A stretch of DNA of 64,000 bases from Streptomyces sp. NBC_01723 (GCF_036246005.1 NZ_CP109171.1:2840001-2904000), one strand, 5' to 3'; numbered from the stretch's first letter, positions 16,934 to 26,639 are shown. Numbers and translations are program-made. Notes: generated by a model from the sequence alone, not told the origin.

Positions 16934-17755
16934 ATGCTCGCGATACGCATCGGGCGCCGCAGGGCGGCCGCGCTCGCCACGGCCGCCGTCCTCACCGGAC
17001 TCGCCGCCCCCTCACTGGCCGCGAACACGGCCACGGCGACCGGCCCGGCGGCGAAGACCACGGCGGACTACGACGACACCTACTACAAGGACGCCGTCGG
17101 CAAGACCGGCGACGACCTCAAGGCCTCGCTCCACACGATCATCAGCGACCAGACCAAGCTCTCCTACGACGCGGTCTGGGACGCCCTGAAGACGACCGAC
17201 CAGGACCCCGCCGACAGCGGCAGCGTGATCCTGCTCTACTCGGGCCTCTCCCGCAGCAAGTCGTCGAACGGCGGCGACACCGGCGACTGGAACCGCGAGC
17301 ACGTGTGGGCCAAGTCCCACGGCGACTTCGGCACCGCGACCGGCCCGGGCACGGACATCCACCACCTGCGCCCCGAGGACGTCGGGGTCAACAGCGTGCG
17401 GGGCAACAAGGACTTCGACGACGGCGGCGGCGCCTTCACCGACAGCGGCGGCAGCCTCACCGACGCCGACTCCTTCGAGCCCCGCGACGCGGTCAAGGGC
17501 GACGTGGCCCGCATGATCTTCTACATGGCGACCCGCTACGAGGGCGGCGAGGGCTTCCCCGACCTGGAGGTCAACGGCAGCGTCGACAACGGCAGCAACC
17601 CGTACATAGGCAGGCTCTCCGTCCTGAAGGCCTGGAACGACGAGGACCCGCCGGACGCCTTCGAGGAAAGCCGCAACCAGGTCATCTACGACACCTACCA
17701 GCACAACCGCAACCCGTTCGTCGACCACCCGGAGTGGGTCGAGGCGATCTGGTAG
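16934..17755 (+). CDS. Secreted endonuclease I (EndA/NucM-like)
   Basis: 273 aa with a Sec-type signal peptide (RRRAAALATAAVLTGLAAPSLA, cut near residue 31). The mature enzyme has the endonuclease I core: GDWNREHVWAKSHGDF (near 118-130) and TDIHHLRPED (near 142), which make the beta-beta-alpha metal/His active site, and a later RGNKDFDDG. It hydrolyses extracellular nucleic acids for nutrient recovery. The ATG at 16934 follows a 217-nt gap from the divergent ABC exporter. Its stop lies 13 nt from the convergent ThDP enzyme gene. Confidence 0.85.
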   Translation: MLAIRIGRRRAAALATAAVLTGLAAPSLAANTATATGPAAKTTADYDDTYYKDAVGKTGDDLKASLHTIISDQTKLSYDAVWDALKTTDQDPADSGSVILLYSGLSRSKSSNGGDTGDWNREHVWAKSHGDFGTATGPGTDIHHLRPEDVGVNSVRGNKDFDDGGGAFTDSGGSLTDADSFEPRDAVKGDVARMIFYMATRYEGGEGFPDLEVNGSVDNGSNPYIGRLSVLKAWNDEDPPDAFEESRNQVIYDTYQHNRNPFVDHPEWVEAIW

Positions 17756-17768
17756 GCGTTCCGCCGCC

Positions 17769-19454
17769 TCAGTCGAGGTGTGTCGGCGCGAACATCCGCA
17801 GGACGGCGGGGAGGACGACCACGGACGGTCCCGGTGCGGCCAGGGCCTTCGCCAGGTCGGCCTCCAGCGTCTCCGGTGACGTACGCGTGCCCGGCACGCC
17901 GAAGGACTCCGCCAGGGCCACGTAGTCCGGGCGGGTCAGTTCCGTGGCCGTCGGCTGTCCGAAGGCGTCGGTCATGTACTCGCGCAGGATGCCGTAGCCG
18001 CCGTCGTCGACGATCAGCCAGGTGACGTTCAGGTCGTACTGGCGGGCGGTGGCCAGCTCCGCGATGGAGTACAGGGCGCCCCCGTCGCCGGAGACCGCCA
18101 GCACCGGGCGGGTCGGGTCGGCGGCGGCGGCGCCGAGGGCCGCCGGGAAGCCGTAGCCGAGGCCGCCCGCGCCCTGGGCGGAGTGCATGGTGTTGGGGGC
18201 CTTGGCGTCGAAGGCCGACCACGCCCAGTAGGCCAGGATGGTCATGTCCCAGAAGGACGGGGCGCCGGGCGGCAGGGCTCCTCGGACGGCGGCCAGGACG
18301 TCCTGTTCCAGGGTGAGTTCCTGGGACGCGATGCGCTCGCGGACCTTGTCCAGCACCTCCCGTACGCGTTCGGGGGCGGTGGGGTCGGTGCGCTCCTCGA
18401 CCGTCTCCAGCAGGGCCTGGAGGGCGAGGCGGGCGTCGGCGTGGATGCCGAGGGCCGGGTGGTTGGACTCCAGCTTGCCGAGGTCGGCCTCGATCTGGAC
18501 GACCCGGCCGCGCGGCTTGAACGTGTGGTAGTTCGAGGAGAGTTCGCCGAGACCCGAGCCGACCACCAGGAGGACGTCGGCGTCCTCCAGGAAGTCCGTC
18601 GTGTGACGGTCCTCCAGCCAGGACTGGAGGGACAGGGGGTGCGCCCAAGGGAACGCGCCCTTGCCGCCGAAGGTCGTCACGACGGGGGCCGCGAGCCGCT
18701 CCGCGAGCTGCCTCAGCTTGCCCGAGGCGTCGGCGCGTACGACGCCGCCGCCCGCGATGATCGCGGGGCGTTCCGCGCGGGACAGCAGGTCGGCCGCCAC
18801 CGCCGTCAGTTCGGGGCGCGGGGGCAGTTCCTCGGGGAAGGTGTCGCCGCCGGTCACCACCGGGACCGGGGTCTCGGACAGGAGGACGTCCTGCGGGATC
18901 TCCACCCACACCGGTCCGTGCGGGACGGTCAGCGCGGACGTCCACGCCTCCGCGATCGCGGACGGGATCTGGGACTGGGTGCGGACCGTGTGGACGGACT
19001 TCACCACGCCCCGGAACGAGGCCGCCTGGTCCGGGAGTTCGTGGAGGTAGCCGTGGCGGCCGCCGCCGAGGCCGGCCGTGGGGATCTGGCTGCTGATCGC
19101 GAGGACCGGGGCGGAGGCCGCCCGCGCCTCCTGGAGCGCGGCGAGGGAGGTGAGGGCTCCCGGGCCGGTGGACAGGAGCAGCGGGGCCGCCTCGCCGGTG
19201 ATCCGGCCGTACGCGTCGGCCGCGAAACCGGCGTTGTTCTCCACCCGCAGGCCGATGTAGCGCAGGTCCGAGCGGCGCAGCGCGTCGAACATGCCGAGGG
19301 CGTGCTGACCGGGCAGGCCGAAGACGGTGGTCGCGCCGAGCCCGGCCAGGGTCTCCACGACCAGGTCTCCGCCGTTGCGGCCGGGGGGAGGGTTCAGCGC
19401 GGCCTCCGTCTGGGCGGCGGTCGGACGGAGTACCAGGTCGTGGTCGTGGGTCAC
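17769..19454 (-). CDS. ThDP-dependent decarboxylase/acetolactate synthase-like enzyme (2-ketoarginine decarboxylase candidate)
   Basis: 561 aa with the three-domain layout of acetolactate synthase-like enzymes. [23 protein letters not shown] opens the PYR domain, with catalytic Glu in [16 protein letters not shown] (near 72). The central domain follows, and the PP domain has [34 protein letters not shown], the GDG-Asn-type ThDP/Mg site (near 455). The GTG start forms a GTGA overlap with the ureohydrolase stop, so the two are coupled. In Pseudomonas, AruI (559 aa) is a relative that decarboxylates 2-ketoarginine to 4-guanidinobutyraldehyde, upstream of guanidinobutyrase. That pairing is the reason for the specific suggestion; true acetolactate synthase is less likely without its regulatory subunit. 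Confidence 0.78.
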   Translation of the reverse strand: MTHDHDLVLRPTAAQTEAALNPPPGRNGGDLVVETLAGLGATTVFGLPGQHALGMFDALRRSDLRYIGLRVENNAGFAADAYGRITGEAAPLLLSTGPGALTSLAALQEARAASAPVLAISSQIPTAGLGGGRHGYLHELPDQAASFRGVVKSVHTVRTQSQIPSAIAEAWTSALTVPHGPVWVEIPQDVLLSETPVPVVTGGDTFPEELPPRPELTAVAADLLSRAERPAIIAGGGVVRADASGKLRQLAERLAAPVVTTFGGKGAFPWAHPLSLQSWLEDRHTTDFLEDADVLLVVGSGLGELSSNYHTFKPRGRVVQIEADLGKLESNHPALGIHADARLALQALLETVEERTDPTAPERVREVLDKVRERIASQELTLEQDVLAAVRGALPPGAPSFWDMTILAYWAWSAFDAKAPNTMHSAQGAGGLGYGFPAALGAAAADPTRPVLAVSGDGGALYSIAELATARQYDLNVTWLIVDDGGYGILREYMTDAFGQPTATELTRPDYVALAESFGVPGTRTSPETLEADLAKALAAPGPSVVVLPAVLRMFAPTHLD

Positions 19455-20440
19455 TTGCTCTCGGCCTCCTGGTCGGTCGCGCGGGCCTGCGCGATCTGGC
19501 GGGACATGATCGTGGTGAGTTCGTACGCGGTGTGGGAGGCCGCCACCGAGGTGATCTCGGCGTGGTCGTAGGCGGGTGCCACCTCGACGACGTCGGCGGA
19601 GACCAGGTTGCAGGATGCCAGCCCGCGCAGGATCTCCAGCAGTTCGCGGGAGGTCATGCCGCCGGCCTCGGGGGTGCCGGTGCCGGGCGCGTGGGCGGGG
19701 TCCAGGCAGTCGATGTCGATGGAGATGTAGAGGGGACGGTCGCCGATGCGCTGGCGGAGCTGGTCGGCGACCTCGTCCGCGCCGCGCCGGTAGACGTCGG
19801 CGGAGGTGACGATGCCGAAGCCCATCTTCTCGTCGTCGGTGAGGTCCTGCTTGCCGTACAGCGGGCCGCGGGTGCCCACGTGGGAGAGCGCGGACGTGTC
19901 GAGGACGCCCTCCTCCACCGCGCGCCGGAACGGCGTGCCGTGCGTGTACTCGGCGCCGAAGTAGGTGTCCCAGGTGTCCAGGTGGGCGTCGAAGTGGAGC
20001 AGGGCGACCGGGCCGTGCTTCTTCGCGACCGAGCGCAGCAGCGGCAGGGCGATGGTGTGGTCGCCGCCCAGCGTCATCAGGCGGGCGCCGGTGCCGAGGA
20101 GGTCGTCGGCGGCGGCCTCCACGGTCTCGACGGCCTCGTTGATGTTGAAGGGGTTGACCGCTATGTCGCCGCCGTCGGCGACCTGGGCGAGGGCGAAGGG
20201 GGAGGCGTCCTGCGCCGGGTTGTACGGGCGCAGCAGGCGGGAGGCCTCGCGGATGGCGTTGCCGCCGAACCGCGCGCCGGGCCGGTACGAGACGCCGGAG
20301 TCGAACGGCACGCCGACCACGGCGACGTCGGCGGAGGAGACCTCGTCCAGGCGGGGCAGCCGGGCGAAGGTCGCGGGTCCGGCGTAGCGCGGGATCCGGG
20401 AGGAGTCGACGGGGCCGCGGGGCGTCTCGTTGCTGCTCAT
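19451..20440 (-). CDS. speB: Agmatinase/guanidinobutyrase-family ureohydrolase
   Basis: 329 aa, with all signatures of the manganese ureohydrolases: [21 protein letters not shown] (metal His near 126), [17 protein letters not shown] (near 148) and [24 protein letters not shown] (near 241). The enzyme releases urea from agmatine or a related guanidino compound such as 4-guanidinobutyrate. Its start follows GAAGGAAGG. It lies 52 nt downstream of a sodium/solute symporter and overlaps a ThDP decarboxylase gene, which favours guanidinobutyrate over agmatine. The family does not separate these substrates by motif alone. Confidence 0.88.
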   Translation of the reverse strand: MSSNETPRGPVDSSRIPRYAGPATFARLPRLDEVSSADVAVVGVPFDSGVSYRPGARFGGNAIREASRLLRPYNPAQDASPFALAQVADGGDIAVNPFNINEAVETVEAAADDLLGTGARLMTLGGDHTIALPLLRSVAKKHGPVALLHFDAHLDTWDTYFGAEYTHGTPFRRAVEEGVLDTSALSHVGTRGPLYGKQDLTDDEKMGFGIVTSADVYRRGADEVADQLRQRIGDRPLYISIDIDCLDPAHAPGTGTPEAGGMTSRELLEILRGLASCNLVSADVVEVAPAYDHAEITSVAASHTAYELTTIMSRQIAQARATDQEAESK

Positions 20441-20492
20441 GTACTGCCTTCCTTCTTACGCTTCGTCGCGTATGTACTACTGCCGTCCGACT

Positions 20493-21956
20493 CTACTGGT
20501 GTGCCGGGACCGGCGGTTCGGACGGGGATTCGGGAGACCGTCCGGCGAGGCGTTCGCGCCACGCGGCGAGGATCGCCTCGTCGGTGGGGCGGGTGGCCAG
20601 GGAGACGGCGACGTAGACGACGAGGGAGGCCAGCAGGCCGTAGTAGATCGGCTCGTTGGCGAGGACGCCGTAGCCGGCCATCAGTCCGACGACGGTGAGG
20701 CCGCCGACCGCCACGGCGGCGAGGGCGCCGTGCGCCGTGCCGCGCTTCCACAGCAGTCCGCCGAGGATGGGGACGAGGAGGCCGCCGACGAGCAGGTTGT
20801 AGGCGACGGTGAGGGCCTCGACGACGTTGTTGAGGGCGATCGCGATGACGACGACCGCGACGCCCATCGCGAGGATGAAGGCGCGGTTGCCCTTCACCTC
20901 GTCGTGTTCGCCGTCCGTCTTACGCAGGACGCCGCGCAGCCGGGACCAGATGTCGTTGTTGGCGACGGTGGCGCAGGCGATGAGGGCGCCGGAGGACGTG
21001 GACATCACGGCGGCCAGGGCGGCGGCCAGCACCAGTCCGCGCACGCCCATGGGCAGTTCGTCCTTGACGATGGTGGCGAAGGCGTCGTCGGGGCTGGCGA
21101 GGTTCGGGTAGAGCACCTTGGCCGCGGTGCCGATGACGGCGCCGGCGACGGCGTAGACGAGGCAGTAGGTGCCGGCGATGGTGCCGCCCCACTTCGCGGT
21201 GCGGTCACTGCCCGCGGTGAAGACGCGCTGCCAGATGTCCTGACCGATGAGCATGCCGAAGGTGTAGATCAGGACGTAGGTGAAGATCGTCTCGCCGCCG
21301 ATGCCCAGCGGGTCGAAGTACTCGGTCGGAAGCCGGTCCTTCATCTCGCTGAAGCCGCCGGCCTTGACCACCGCGATGGGCAGCAGCAGGAGCAGTACGC
21401 CGATGGTCTTCACGACGAACTGCACCATGTCGGTGAGCGTGATGGACCACATGCCGCCGAGCGTGGAGTAGGCGACGACGATGGAGCCGCCCAGGATGAT
21501 CGCGAGGGTGCGGTTCACGTCGAAGAGGACGTCGAAGATCGTGGCGTAGGCGATGGTCGAGGTGACCGCGAGCATCAGGGTGTACGCCCACATGACGACG
21601 CCGGAGATGACGCCGGCCTTGCCGCCGTAGCGCAGGTCGAGCATCTCGGAGACGGTGTAGACCTTCAGGCGGGCGATGCGGGCAGAGAAGAAGACGGACA
21701 GGGCGAGCAGGCCGAGGCCGATGGTGACGACCATCCAGGCGCCCGAGAAGCCGTACTGGTAGCCGAGGCCGACGCCGCCGATGGTGGACGCGCCGCCGAG
21801 GACGATCGCCGCCATGGTCCCGGAGTACATCGCGGGGCCGAGCCGGCGCCCCGCGACGAGGAACTCGCTCTTGGACTTGGCACGGCGCATGCCCCACCAG
21901 CCCATGGCGAGCATGCCGGCGAGATAGACGACGATCACGATGTAGTCGACGGCCAT
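20493..21956 (-). CDS. Sodium:solute symporter (SSS family)
   Basis: 487 aa with about 13 transmembrane segments. The ATG at 21956 follows GGAGG and begins MAVDYIVIVVYLAGMLAMGWWGMRRAKSKSEFLVAGRRLGP. The SSS signature GGMWSITLTDMVQFVVKTIG and the sodium-site segment LAAVMSTSSGALIACATVANND are present. It imports a solute with Na+ across the cytoplasmic membrane. As first gene of an operon with a ureohydrolase and a decarboxylase it probably takes up arginine, agmatine, guanidinobutyrate or a related amine. It is divergent from a PucR regulator. Confidence 0.88.
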   Translation of the reverse strand: MAVDYIVIVVYLAGMLAMGWWGMRRAKSKSEFLVAGRRLGPAMYSGTMAAIVLGGASTIGGVGLGYQYGFSGAWMVVTIGLGLLALSVFFSARIARLKVYTVSEMLDLRYGGKAGVISGVVMWAYTLMLAVTSTIAYATIFDVLFDVNRTLAIILGGSIVVAYSTLGGMWSITLTDMVQFVVKTIGVLLLLLPIAVVKAGGFSEMKDRLPTEYFDPLGIGGETIFTYVLIYTFGMLIGQDIWQRVFTAGSDRTAKWGGTIAGTYCLVYAVAGAVIGTAAKVLYPNLASPDDAFATIVKDELPMGVRGLVLAAALAAVMSTSSGALIACATVANNDIWSRLRGVLRKTDGEHDEVKGNRAFILAMGVAVVVIAIALNNVVEALTVAYNLLVGGLLVPILGGLLWKRGTAHGALAAVAVGGLTVVGLMAGYGVLANEPIYYGLLASLVVYVAVSLATRPTDEAILAAWRERLAGRSPESPSEPPVPAHQ

Positions 21957-22123
21957 GGGGGGCCTCCTTCGCGCACTGTCGGTGGCGGGTCGTGCTGGGG
22001 GTGGTCCGGTGGCTGGTCGCGGGGACATCCGCCCGTACCCGCGGCCGCCGGTCTGGATTCCGGTCCGGGTTGACACTAGGTGGCTGGAAAGCGGCTGCGA
22101 AGTGTACGTTTCATCCAGTCGCA

Positions 22124-22137
22124 TCCACTGAAGTGGA
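22124..22137. promoter_or_regulatory. Inverted repeat overlapping the pucR Shine-Dalgarno
   Basis: TCCACT and AGTGGA flank a GA spacer. The right arm runs into the GGAGGA ribosome-binding site of the PucR gene. It may be an operator, or an mRNA hairpin that hides the ribosome-binding site. It lies in the shared gap of the symporter operon and pucR gene. Confidence 0.4.
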
Positions 22138-22150
22138 GGAAACGTCCATC

Positions 22151-23713
22151 ATGCCGGAGCCGACCGTTCCGCCCGGCCCTTCCACGCCCCCGACGCCGCC
22201 GGTCTCCCTCGCGGCCCTGCTGGCCCGCGACGACCTGGGGCTGCGCCGGATGGCGGGGCCGTCCCCGGCGGGCGTGGCGGTGCACTGGGCGCACACCTCG
22301 GAGATGGCCGACCCCTATCCGTACCTGCTCGGCGGCGAACTGCTGCTGACGGCGGGGGTGCACGTACCGCGCGGCACGGACCCGGGCCCGGCCTACTTCG
22401 ACGCCTACGTCGGGCGGATCGTGGCGGCGGGCGGCGCGGCGCTCGGCTTCGGGGTGGCGCCGGTGCACGACACGGTGCCGCGGGCGCTGGTCGCGGCCTG
22501 CGACGCGCACGGGCTGCCGCTGGTGGAGGTGCCACCGCGGACGACGTTCTCGGGCGTGGCCCGCGCGGTGTGGCAGCTGATGGCGCAGGCACGGCTGGCG
22601 GAGCTGCGGCGGGTCTCCGAGGCGCAGCAGGGTCTGGCCGCGGCGGCCTCCCGTCCGGACCCGGTGCCGTCGGTCCTGCGCCGGCTGGCGGGGCGGCTCG
22701 ACGGGCGGGCGGTGCTGTACGGGCCGGAGGGCACGGAGATCGCGGCGGCGGGGCGGGAACCCGGGGGCGAGGTGCGGCGGGCGCTGGCAGAGCTGTCCCG
22801 GTTCGTCACCGGCCACACCTCCACCACCGCCACGGACACGGTGGCCGGCACACATCTCGCCGCGTACGCGCTCGGCACCGGGCAGGGCTTCGTCCTCGGG
22901 GTCGCCGCGCCGCACCGGGAATCCGGGGACCACACCATCGCGTCGGTCGCCGCCGTCCTGCTCTCGCTGCTCACCGGCGAGCACCAGAGCGGCACGGGCG
23001 CGGCCCGCTCCTCGGCACTCGTACGGCTGCTGCTGGGCGCCCGCCCCGAGGAGGCCGCGCCGCTCCTCGGCGGCGGGGGCGTCACCCACTGGCACGTCGT
23101 CCACGCCCGCCCGGACACCGGAACACCCGACCCGGTCTCCGCCTCCGCCCTGGGCGCGGCCCTCGGCTCCCCACTCGTCGACACGACCGAGGACGTCGTA
23201 CGCGTACTCGTCCCGGCCTCACCGGCGGCCCCGCCGGACGGCCGCGAAACGGAGGGCGCGCCGGTGACCCCTCCGGCCGTGTCCGCCCGCGGCGGGGGCG
23301 AGGTGGGGCCGGTGTCGCAGGGTGGGTGGGTGCTCGGTGTCAGTGCGGCCGTCACCCCCGCCGAGTGGCCGGCCGGCGACGCGCAGGCGGCCCGGGCGCT
23401 GGCCCGGGCGCGGGCCACGCGGGTGCCGCTGGTCCGGCACGGCGCGCGGCCCGCGCTGGCCGACCTGGTGCCGGACGGCGACGCCGAGGCGCACGCGCGT
23501 GCGCTGCTCGCGCCGGTCGCGGACGTCCCGGCGCTCACCGAGACGCTGCGCACCTGGCTCTCCCTGCACGGCAGCTGGGACCGCACCGCCGTCGCCCTGT
23601 CCGTGCACCGCAACACCGTCCGGCAGCGCATCGCCCGCTGCGCGGCCCTGCTGGACACCGACCTCGACGACCCGGACGTACGGATGGAACTGTGGTTCGC
23701 GCTGCGGAGGTGA
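22151..23713 (+). CDS. PucR-family transcriptional regulator
   Basis: 520 aa. The N-terminal part (VSLAALLARDDLGLRRMAG...GGELLLTAG) is the PucR purine-catabolism-type sensor domain. The C terminus (ALTETLRTWLSLHGSWDRTAVALSVHRNTVRQRIARCAALLDTDLDDPDVRMELWFALRR) is the PucR HTH_30 domain. Middle residues 300-400 are Pro/Ala-rich. The ATG follows GGAGGA by ten bases. Divergent to the symporter-ureohydrolase-decarboxylase operon, it is the obvious candidate for sensing that pathway's nitrogen substrate. Confidence 0.88.
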   Translation: MPEPTVPPGPSTPPTPPVSLAALLARDDLGLRRMAGPSPAGVAVHWAHTSEMADPYPYLLGGELLLTAGVHVPRGTDPGPAYFDAYVGRIVAAGGAALGFGVAPVHDTVPRALVAACDAHGLPLVEVPPRTTFSGVARAVWQLMAQARLAELRRVSEAQQGLAAAASRPDPVPSVLRRLAGRLDGRAVLYGPEGTEIAAAGREPGGEVRRALAELSRFVTGHTSTTATDTVAGTHLAAYALGTGQGFVLGVAAPHRESGDHTIASVAAVLLSLLTGEHQSGTGAARSSALVRLLLGARPEEAAPLLGGGGVTHWHVVHARPDTGTPDPVSASALGAALGSPLVDTTEDVVRVLVPASPAAPPDGRETEGAPVTPPAVSARGGGEVGPVSQGGWVLGVSAAVTPAEWPAGDAQAARALARARATRVPLVRHGARPALADLVPDGDAEAHARALLAPVADVPALTETLRTWLSLHGSWDRTAVALSVHRNTVRQRIARCAALLDTDLDDPDVRMELWFALRR

Positions 23714-23775
23714 CCCGCGTCCCAGCGCGGGACATGCCGGAGACGCCGACCGGCGGCTGCCTCACAATGGGAGTC

Positions 23776-24564
23776 ATGCCGATACCCGGGACACCCAGCC
23801 GCGCCGAACTCGCCGAGCACCTCGTCAGAACCCGTATCGCGGGCGACGTGGCCACGCCCCGCGAGAACAACCTCTCCCACTACCGGAAGCTGGCGAACGG
23901 CGACCGCAACTTCTGGCTCGGTCTGGAGCTGGGCGACCGCTGGACCGACGAGCAGGACGTGCTCGCGGTGATGGCGGAGCGGGTCGGCGTCAACGACGAC
24001 CCGGAATACCGGTACGGCCAGGACACCATCGACCCCGAGCTGACGGTGGCCGCGCTGGAGCGGATGGCGGGGCGGCTGCGCAAGGCCGCCGACGGCGAGC
24101 AGCGGGTGCTGTTCGCCACCGGCCACCCGGGCGGGCTGCTCGACGTGCACCGCGCCACGGCCGACGCGCTGCGCACCGCCGGTTGCGAGATCGTCGTGAT
24201 CCCGGAGGGGCTGACGACGGAGGAGGGTTACGTCCAGCAGTTCGCGGACGTGGCCGTGCTGGAGCACGGTGCCTCGCTGTGGCACACCCACTCCGGCGAG
24301 CCGATGAAGGCGATCCTCACCGGCCTGGAGCGCGCGGGCCGCCCACTGCCCGACCTGGTCGTCGCCGACCACGGCTGGGCCGGTTGCGCCGCCCAGCACG
24401 GCGTCGACTCCGTCGGCTACGCGGACTGCAACGACCCGGCCCTCTTCCTCGCAGAGTCCGAGGGCACCCTCCAGGTCGCGGTGCCGCTGGACGACCACGT
24501 GGTCAGCCCGCGCTACTACGACCCGATGACGGCCTACCTGCTGACGGAGGCGGGGCTGAAGTAG
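23776..24564 (+). CDS. Conserved protein, phosphatase-like annotation in relatives, function uncertain
   Basis: 262 aa, soluble, no signal peptide. It starts MPIPGTPSRAELAEHLVRTR and has blocks NLSHYRKLANGDRNFWLGLELGDRW, RVLFATGHPGGLLDVHR, SLWHTHSGEPMKAIL, LVVADHGWAGCAAQHG and VPLDDHVVSPRYYDPMTAYLL. The His/Asp-rich motifs (TGHPGG, WHTHSGEP, ADHGWAG) suggest a metal- or phosphate-binding active site. I recall actinobacterial relatives labelled phosphatase but cannot assign a reaction. An ATG at 23767 in frame is the alternative start; a CACAAT -10-like box seven bases before 23776 would make the shorter form leaderless. It is convergent with tesB (14 nt). Confidence 0.65.
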   Translation: MPIPGTPSRAELAEHLVRTRIAGDVATPRENNLSHYRKLANGDRNFWLGLELGDRWTDEQDVLAVMAERVGVNDDPEYRYGQDTIDPELTVAALERMAGRLRKAADGEQRVLFATGHPGGLLDVHRATADALRTAGCEIVVIPEGLTTEEGYVQQFADVAVLEHGASLWHTHSGEPMKAILTGLERAGRPLPDLVVADHGWAGCAAQHGVDSVGYADCNDPALFLAESEGTLQVAVPLDDHVVSPRYYDPMTAYLLTEAGLK

Positions 24565-24578
24565 CCCGCCGCGCGTCC

Positions 24579-25451
24579 TCAGGCCTCCCGGGGGACGCGC
24601 ACCACGCCTTCCTGGACGACCGAGATGGCGAGCCGCCCGTCCTGGGTGTGGATCCGGGCCTGACCCAGTCCCCGGCCGCCGGACGCGGACGGGGACTGCT
24701 GGTCGTACAGCAGCCACTCGTCGGCGCGGAACGGCCGGTGGAACCACATGGCGTGGTCCAGCGAGGCACCGACCACGTCCCCGACGGCCCAGCCGCCGCG
24801 CCCGTGCGCGAGCAGCACCGAGTCGAGGAGCGTCATGTCGGAGACGTAGGTGGCGAGGACGACGTGCAGGAGGGGGTCGTCCGCGAGCTTGCCGTTGGTG
24901 CGGAACCACACCTGGGAGTGCGGGTCGCGCGGGGTGCCGAAGTCGCCGAACGGCGGGTCGTCGACGTAGCGCAGGTCGATGGCGGCGCGGGCCTCCAGGA
25001 ACCGTTCGACGGTGTCGGCGGGCAGGTGCGGGTAGCTCCGCAGCCGCTCCTCGCCGGTGGGCAGCGTCGCCGGGTCCGGGGCGGGCGGCATGGGGGCCTG
25101 GTGGTCCAGGCCCTCCTCGTACGTCTGGAAGGACGCCGACAGGCCGAAGATCGGCTTGCCGTGCTGGACGGCGACCACCCGGCGGGTGGTGAAGGAGCGG
25201 CCGTCGCGCAGCCGGTCGACGTTGTAGACGATGGGGGCGTCCGGATCGCCGGGGCGCAGGAAGTACGCGTGCAGGGAGTGCGCGTGCCGGTCCGCGGGGA
25301 CCGTGCGTCCGGCGGCGACCAGCGCCTGGGCGGCCACCTGCCCGCCGAAGACCCGGGGGACGACGGCGGAGCGGGAGTGGCCGCGGTAGATGTCCTCCTC
25401 GATCCGCTCGAGGTCGAGCAGGTCGAGGAGGGACTGGAGTGCTTCGCTCAT
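24579..25451 (-). CDS. tesB: Acyl-CoA thioesterase II
   Basis: 290 aa, the normal TesB length, with two hotdog domains. The N-terminal one has FGGQVAAQALVAAGRTV, HSLHAYFLRPGD and SFTTRRVVAVQHGKPIF. The C-terminal one has LLDSVLLAHG, GASLDHAMWFHRPFRADEWLLYDQ (catalytic Asp in SLDHAMW) and GRGLGQARIHTQDGRLAISVVQEGVVR. It hydrolyses acyl-CoA esters in the cytoplasm. It is 30 nt downstream of an acyl-CoA dehydrogenase gene and probably shares its transcript, which points to acyl-CoA balance during fatty or branched-chain acid breakdown. Confidence 0.92.
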   Translation of the reverse strand: MSEALQSLLDLLDLERIEEDIYRGHSRSAVVPRVFGGQVAAQALVAAGRTVPADRHAHSLHAYFLRPGDPDAPIVYNVDRLRDGRSFTTRRVVAVQHGKPIFGLSASFQTYEEGLDHQAPMPPAPDPATLPTGEERLRSYPHLPADTVERFLEARAAIDLRYVDDPPFGDFGTPRDPHSQVWFRTNGKLADDPLLHVVLATYVSDMTLLDSVLLAHGRGGWAVGDVVGASLDHAMWFHRPFRADEWLLYDQQSPSASGGRGLGQARIHTQDGRLAISVVQEGVVRVPREA

Positions 25452-25481
25452 GTCCTGTGATTCTGTGGTCTACAGACCGGT

Positions 25482-26639
25482 CTACAGGCCCATGTTCTTC
25501 GCGATGATCGACTTCATGATCTCGCTGGTGCCGCCGTAGATGCGGTTGACCCGGTTGTCCGCGTACAGGCGGGCGATCGGGTACTCGTTCATGTAGCCGT
25601 AGCCGCCGTGCAGCTGGAGGCAGCGGTCGATGACGCGGTGGGCGACCTCGGTGCAGAAGAGCTTGGCGCTGGCGGCCTCGGCGGGGGTCAGCTCACCGGC
25701 GTCCAGCGCCTCGGTGGCGCGGTCGGCGACGGCCTCGGCGGCGTCCACCTCGGCCTGGCAGGCGGCCAGCTCGAACTTGGTGTTCTGGAAGTGGGCGACC
25801 GGCTTGCCGAAGACGGTGCGGTCCTGCACGTACTGCTTGGCGAACCGGACGGCGGCCTTGGCCTGGGCGTAGGCGCCGAAGGCGATGCCCCAGCGCTCGG
25901 AGGCCAGGTTGTGGCCGAGGTAGGAGAAGCCCTTGTTCTCCTCGCCGAGCAGGTCCTCGACGGGCACCTTGACGTCGACGAAGGCCAGCTCGGCGGTGTC
26001 GGAGGTGCGCAGGCCGAGCTTGTCCAGCTTGCGGCCGACCGAGTAACCCTCGGACTTGGTGTCCACGGCGAACAGCGAGATGCCGTGGCGGCGGTCCTCG
26101 GCGGTGGGCGCGGCGGTGCGGGCGCAGACGATGACCTTGTCGGCGTGCACGCCGCCGGTGATGAAGGTCTTGGCGCCGTTGAGGACGTAGTGGGTGCCGT
26201 CCTCGGAGAGCTTGGCGGTGGACTTCATGCCCGCGAGGTCGGAGCCGGTGCCGGGCTCCGTCATGGCGATGGCCCACATCTCCTCGCCGCTGACGAACTT
26301 CGGCAGGAAGCGCTTCTTCTGCTCGTCGGTGGCCAGCATCTTGATGTAGGGCAGGGCGAGCAGCACGTGCACGCCGGAGCCGCCGAACTGGACGCCCGCG
26401 CGGGCGGTCTCCTCGTAGAGGACGGCCTCGAACTTGTGGCTGTCCATGCCGGCGCCGCCGAACTCCTCGGGCACGTTGATGCCGAAGATGCCCAGGTCGC
26501 CGAGCTTGTGGTAGAAGTCGCGCGGCGCCTGGCCGGCGGCGAACCACTCGTCGTAGACGGGGACGACCTCGGCCTCGATGAAGGCGCGGATGGTCTCCCG
26601 GAACGCCTCGTGGTCCTCGTTGAACACCGTACGGCGCAC
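25482..26639 (-). CDS. Acyl-CoA dehydrogenase (long-chain-like active site)
   Basis: 385 aa, standard length. MWAIAMTEPGTGSDLAGMKSTA is the FAD-binding signature. KPVAHFQNTKFELA, CLQLHGGYGYMNEYPIARLYAD and RIYGGTSEIMKSIIAKNMGL complete the fold. The usual catalytic Glu before GT is Gly here (YGGT); LASERWGIAFG supplies a Glu in the helix used by LCAD and isovaleryl-CoA dehydrogenases. GTG start at 26639 with GGAGGTGGCGCG upstream. It oxidises acyl-CoA to enoyl-CoA with FAD and passes electrons to ETF. It lies next to a TetR regulator and a palindromic site. Confidence 0.92.
   Translation of the reverse strand: MRRTVFNEDHEAFRETIRAFIEAEVVPVYDEWFAAGQAPRDFYHKLGDLGIFGINVPEEFGGAGMDSHKFEAVLYEETARAGVQFGGSGVHVLLALPYIKMLATDEQKKRFLPKFVSGEEMWAIAMTEPGTGSDLAGMKSTAKLSEDGTHYVLNGAKTFITGGVHADKVIVCARTAAPTAEDRRHGISLFAVDTKSEGYSVGRKLDKLGLRTSDTAELAFVDVKVPVEDLLGEENKGFSYLGHNLASERWGIAFGAYAQAKAAVRFAKQYVQDRTVFGKPVAHFQNTKFELAACQAEVDAAEAVADRATEALDAGELTPAEAASAKLFCTEVAHRVIDRCLQLHGGYGYMNEYPIARLYADNRVNRIYGGTSEIMKSIIAKNMGL

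Noticed and set aside
15055..17925. 956-aa rightward frame
   Set aside because: It runs antisense through the ABC exporter and then out of frame through the endonuclease; the low-complexity Gly/Arg/Val composition is that of a shadow.
22070..22098. TTGACA as promoter of the PucR gene
   Set aside because: No acceptable -10 lies 16-19 bp downstream.
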